NCBI GenBank assembly: GCA_002068775.1
Contig: MWAX01000143.1
Span: 1 to 7,198 of the forward strand
Length of the DNA stretch: 7,198 nt
Reading direction: 5' to 3'
From: Actinobacteria bacterium ADurb.Bin346
Lineage (GTDB): Bacteria; Actinomycetota; Humimicrobiia; Humimicrobiales; Humimicrobiaceae
Under the pieces are notes generated by a model. The model was not told the origin of the DNA. It ran no database searches and was given only the letters and a program-made list of their open reading frames with translations. The first letter of the stretch is position 1. Each line of letters opens with the position of its first letter. The position numbers and the translations under genes were made by a program. Shown one piece after another: positions 6,018-7,198 of this stretch.

Positions 6018-7198
6018 CGTATTTTTTTCAGCTTTTCCCGCGACTCGAATCGCAAAGCGGTAATGGCGTCGTAGTCATAGTCCGCAGGAATACGCTGTTT
6101 TTCCAAAGTTTGAAAATCTTCAATACGCCCCTGCTCCCGCTTAATATAACCTTCATATTTTACAGATATTTCGACCTGCTCAATCACTTCCGGCGGCAAA
6201 TCCGGCTTTGCACCCGGCAGTCCGGTATAATGACAGTCCGGCCGGCTGAGAATCTGCGCCAGTGAGGCTCCGGCATGAAATTGTTTACGCAGCCGTTCAA
6301 TTTCACAGCTAATCTGTGCCTGCATCTGCCTGGTTTCCGCCAGATCGTCACAGGAAACAATGCCAAGTTCTTCAGCACGGGCATGCAGCCGGAATCTGGC
6401 ATTATCCTGCCGGAGTGTAAGCCGGTGCTCGGCACGTGAAGTAAACATCCGGTAAGGCTCGTCCGTTCCTTTTAAAACAAGATCATCGATTAAAACTCCA
6501 ATGTACGCTTCGTCACGACCCAGGATAAATTCCGGCATTCCCAGTGTTTTCCGGGCGGCATTGACTCCGGCGATAAAGCCTTGTCCGGCAGCCTCTTCAT
6601 ATCCGGTTGTTCCGTTAATCTGCCCGGCAAAATAGAGATTTTCGATCTTTTTGGTTTCCAGCGTGTGAAAAAGCTGCACCGGCGGCGCATAGTCATACTC
6701 GATCGCGTAAGCAGGACGGATAAAAACTGCTTTTTCAAGACCGGGAATGGAATGAATCATCTGAGTCTGAATATCTTCCGGAAGACTGTTTGAAGTCCCG
6801 TTAGGATAAATCCGCACGTTATCACGGCCTTCCGGCTCAATAAAGACATGGTGAGAGGTTCTCTGCGGGAATTTAACGATTTTATCCTCAATGGACGGGC
6901 AATACCGGACCCCGGTTCCTTCCACCAGACCGCCGTACAGGGAACTTTTTTTAAGATTATCGGCAATAATCTGATGAGTTTGTTCTGTTGTATGAGTCAG
7001 CCAGCAGGGAATCTGATCTGTTCCGGGAACCCAAGGGCGCAAATCTGTTCCACATGGAACATCCGCCTGCTTGCCGGAAATCTGTTCCACGTGGAACCTG
7101 TCATGGTCTTTCCGGGCCGCGCGGGAAAAAAACGGAACCGGATCGTCGCCGGGCTGCCGGGACATTCTGGAATAATCAATACTGTCTTTATGAAGACG
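5993..7198 (-). CDS. mnmG: MnmG (tRNA U34 modification), middle part, truncated at both ends
   Basis: The open frame runs from the right edge (7198) to a TGA at 5995-5993 (401 codons). MnmG, with MnmE, adds (carboxymethyl)aminomethyl groups to uridine 34 of certain tRNAs using FAD. Diagnostic segments in order: SIDYSRM and QPGDDPVPFFS; PCWLTHT with the conserved cysteine; RYCPSIEDK; EPEG; IYPNGTSNSLP; AIEYDY; the FAD-site FAGQINGTTGYEEAAGQG; EPYRMFTSRAEHRL; and EISVKYEGYIKRE. The Met at 7165 is internal; codons upstream already match the family. The C-terminal 50 or so residues, beginning with the GQASRISG-type segment, are replaced by RLTLKAP. An extra segment of about 26 residues between FFS and PCWLTHT is encoded by parS-like DNA. 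G+C and codon use differ from the left part. The style recalls the PVC group (Lentisphaerae-like), with low confidence. Confidence 0.9.
   Translation of the reverse strand, partial: RLHKDSIDYSRMSRQPGDDPVPFFSRAARKDHDRFHVEQISGKQADVPCGTDLRPWVPGTDQIPCWLTHTTEQTHQIIADNLKKSSLYGGLVEGTGVRYCPSIEDKIVKFPQRTSHHVFIEPEGRDNVRIYPNGTSNSLPEDIQTQMIHSIPGLEKAVFIRPAYAIEYDYAPPVQLFHTLETKKIENLYFAGQINGTTGYEEAAGQGFIAGVNAARKTLGMPEFILGRDEAYIGVLIDDLVLKGTDEPYRMFTSRAEHRLTLRQDNARFRLHARAEELGIVSCDDLAETRQMQAQISCEIERLRKQFHAGASLAQILSRPDCHYTGLPGAKPDLPPEVIEQVEISVKYEGYIKREQGRIEDFQTLEKQRIPADYDYDAITALRFESREKLKKIRRLTLKAP
6003..6022. other. Junction between two unlike sequences
   Basis: To the right, mnmG matches its family up to the KLKKIR segment, then leaves it and stops at 5993. 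To the left, the DHA2 frame matches its family from about 6017. Composition and codon use change at the same place. The exact base is blurred by a few bases that could belong to either gene. I read this as an assembly chimera or recombination breakpoint. Confidence 0.75.
7020..7030. promoter_or_regulatory. Shortened third parS-like repeat
   Basis: GTTCCGGGAAC is an 11-bp odd palindrome matching the outer parts of parS without the CACGTG centre. On the minus strand it reads GTTCCCGGAACAGAT. This is the second copy with one codon missing, in the same frame (VPGTD against VPCGTD). Probably a decayed or non-functional copy. Confidence 0.4.
7046..7061. promoter_or_regulatory. parS-like site, one mismatch
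   Basis: TGTTCCACATGGAACA differs by one central base (7054) from the 16-bp palindrome TGTTCCACGTGGAACA. It lies 37 bp from the perfect site, in the same orientation, and shares the flank AAATC. It would be a weaker ParB site. Confidence 0.65.
7083..7098. promoter_or_regulatory. parS centromere site
   Basis: TGTTCCACGTGGAACC contains a perfect 14-bp palindrome GTTCCACGTGGAAC (7084-7097). This matches the chromosomal ParB-binding consensus (TGTTNCACGTGAAACA type, with the G/C variant known from proteobacteria). ParB loads here to organise and segregate the origin region. mnmG being an origin-proximal gene in many bacteria supports the call. It is inside the mnmG reading frame, giving RFHVEQ. 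Confidence 0.82.

Noticed and set aside
5993..7165. A complete gene starting at the ATG at 7165
   Set aside because: The eleven codons upstream to the window edge match MnmG (SIDYSR), so this Met is internal and the gene is truncated.
5169..7198. A natural MnmG-MFS fusion or operon
   Set aside because: The two proteins are in different frames at the joint, both are broken there, and base composition changes at the same place.
1..7198. tRNA, rRNA, insertion sequence or prophage genes
   Set aside because: No cloverleaf, rRNA-like segment, transposase motif or terminal inverted repeats were seen on either strand.

Overview
The window looks like two unlike pieces of bacterial DNA joined near position 6010. 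From 1 to about 6005 the DNA is AT-rich. Coding there favours ATA for isoleucine and AGA/AGG for arginine, and the spacers are long and very AT-rich. The gene content (DUF362, DUF5661, a DUF4214-polysaccharide deacetylase, a HAD phosphatase, two MFS exporters, a rhodanese lipoprotein) suggests an anaerobic, low-GC bacterium, perhaps Clostridia-like or a deep low-GC actinobacterial lineage. That placement is inference; no rRNA or other taxonomic marker is present. From about 6010 to 7198 the DNA is richer in G+C (34 of 60 bases in 6241-6300, against 20 of 60 in 5701-5760). It uses CGN arginine and ATT/ATC isoleucine codons and encodes one conserved housekeeping protein, MnmG.

Layout, left piece: 1-282 (-) is the N-terminal part of a DUF362 protein. 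It is divergent from 460-735 (+), a DUF5661 protein. Their shared spacer holds two good sigma-70-type promoters separated by three TTAACA copies at an exact 15-bp period. A very strong bidirectional terminator at 781-815 serves the convergent pair formed by the DUF5661 gene and the deacetylase gene (938-2158, -). That gene encodes a secreted or membrane-anchored DUF4214-NodB protein and starts with TTG. A HAD phosphatase (2346-2996, -) follows. It is divergent from a 12-TM MFS exporter (3314-4555, +) that has no Shine-Dalgarno sequence. Three 34-bp imperfect tandem repeats fill the gap before a rhodanese lipoprotein (4686-5135, +). That gene converges on the C-terminal part of a DHA2-type MFS exporter (5169 to about 6017, -).

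Right piece: the DHA2 gene loses its 5' part, and the mnmG gene loses its 3' end, at the same place (about 6003-6022). mnmG also runs off the right edge of the window. Two genes truncated at one point, together with the shift in composition, point to a chimeric assembly or a recombination scar, not a natural operon. Inside mnmG there is a cluster of parS-like palindromes (a perfect GTTCCACGTGGAAC core at 7084-7097, a one-mismatch copy at 7046-7061, and a shortened copy at 7020-7030). They encode most of an extra segment of about 26 residues in MnmG. mnmG commonly lies beside rsmG-parA-parB near the replication origin, so the right piece probably comes from the origin region of its own genome.

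I do not see a clear new multi-gene system. The most informative observations are the parS array inside mnmG, the chimeric joint, and the repeat-bearing intergenic regions.
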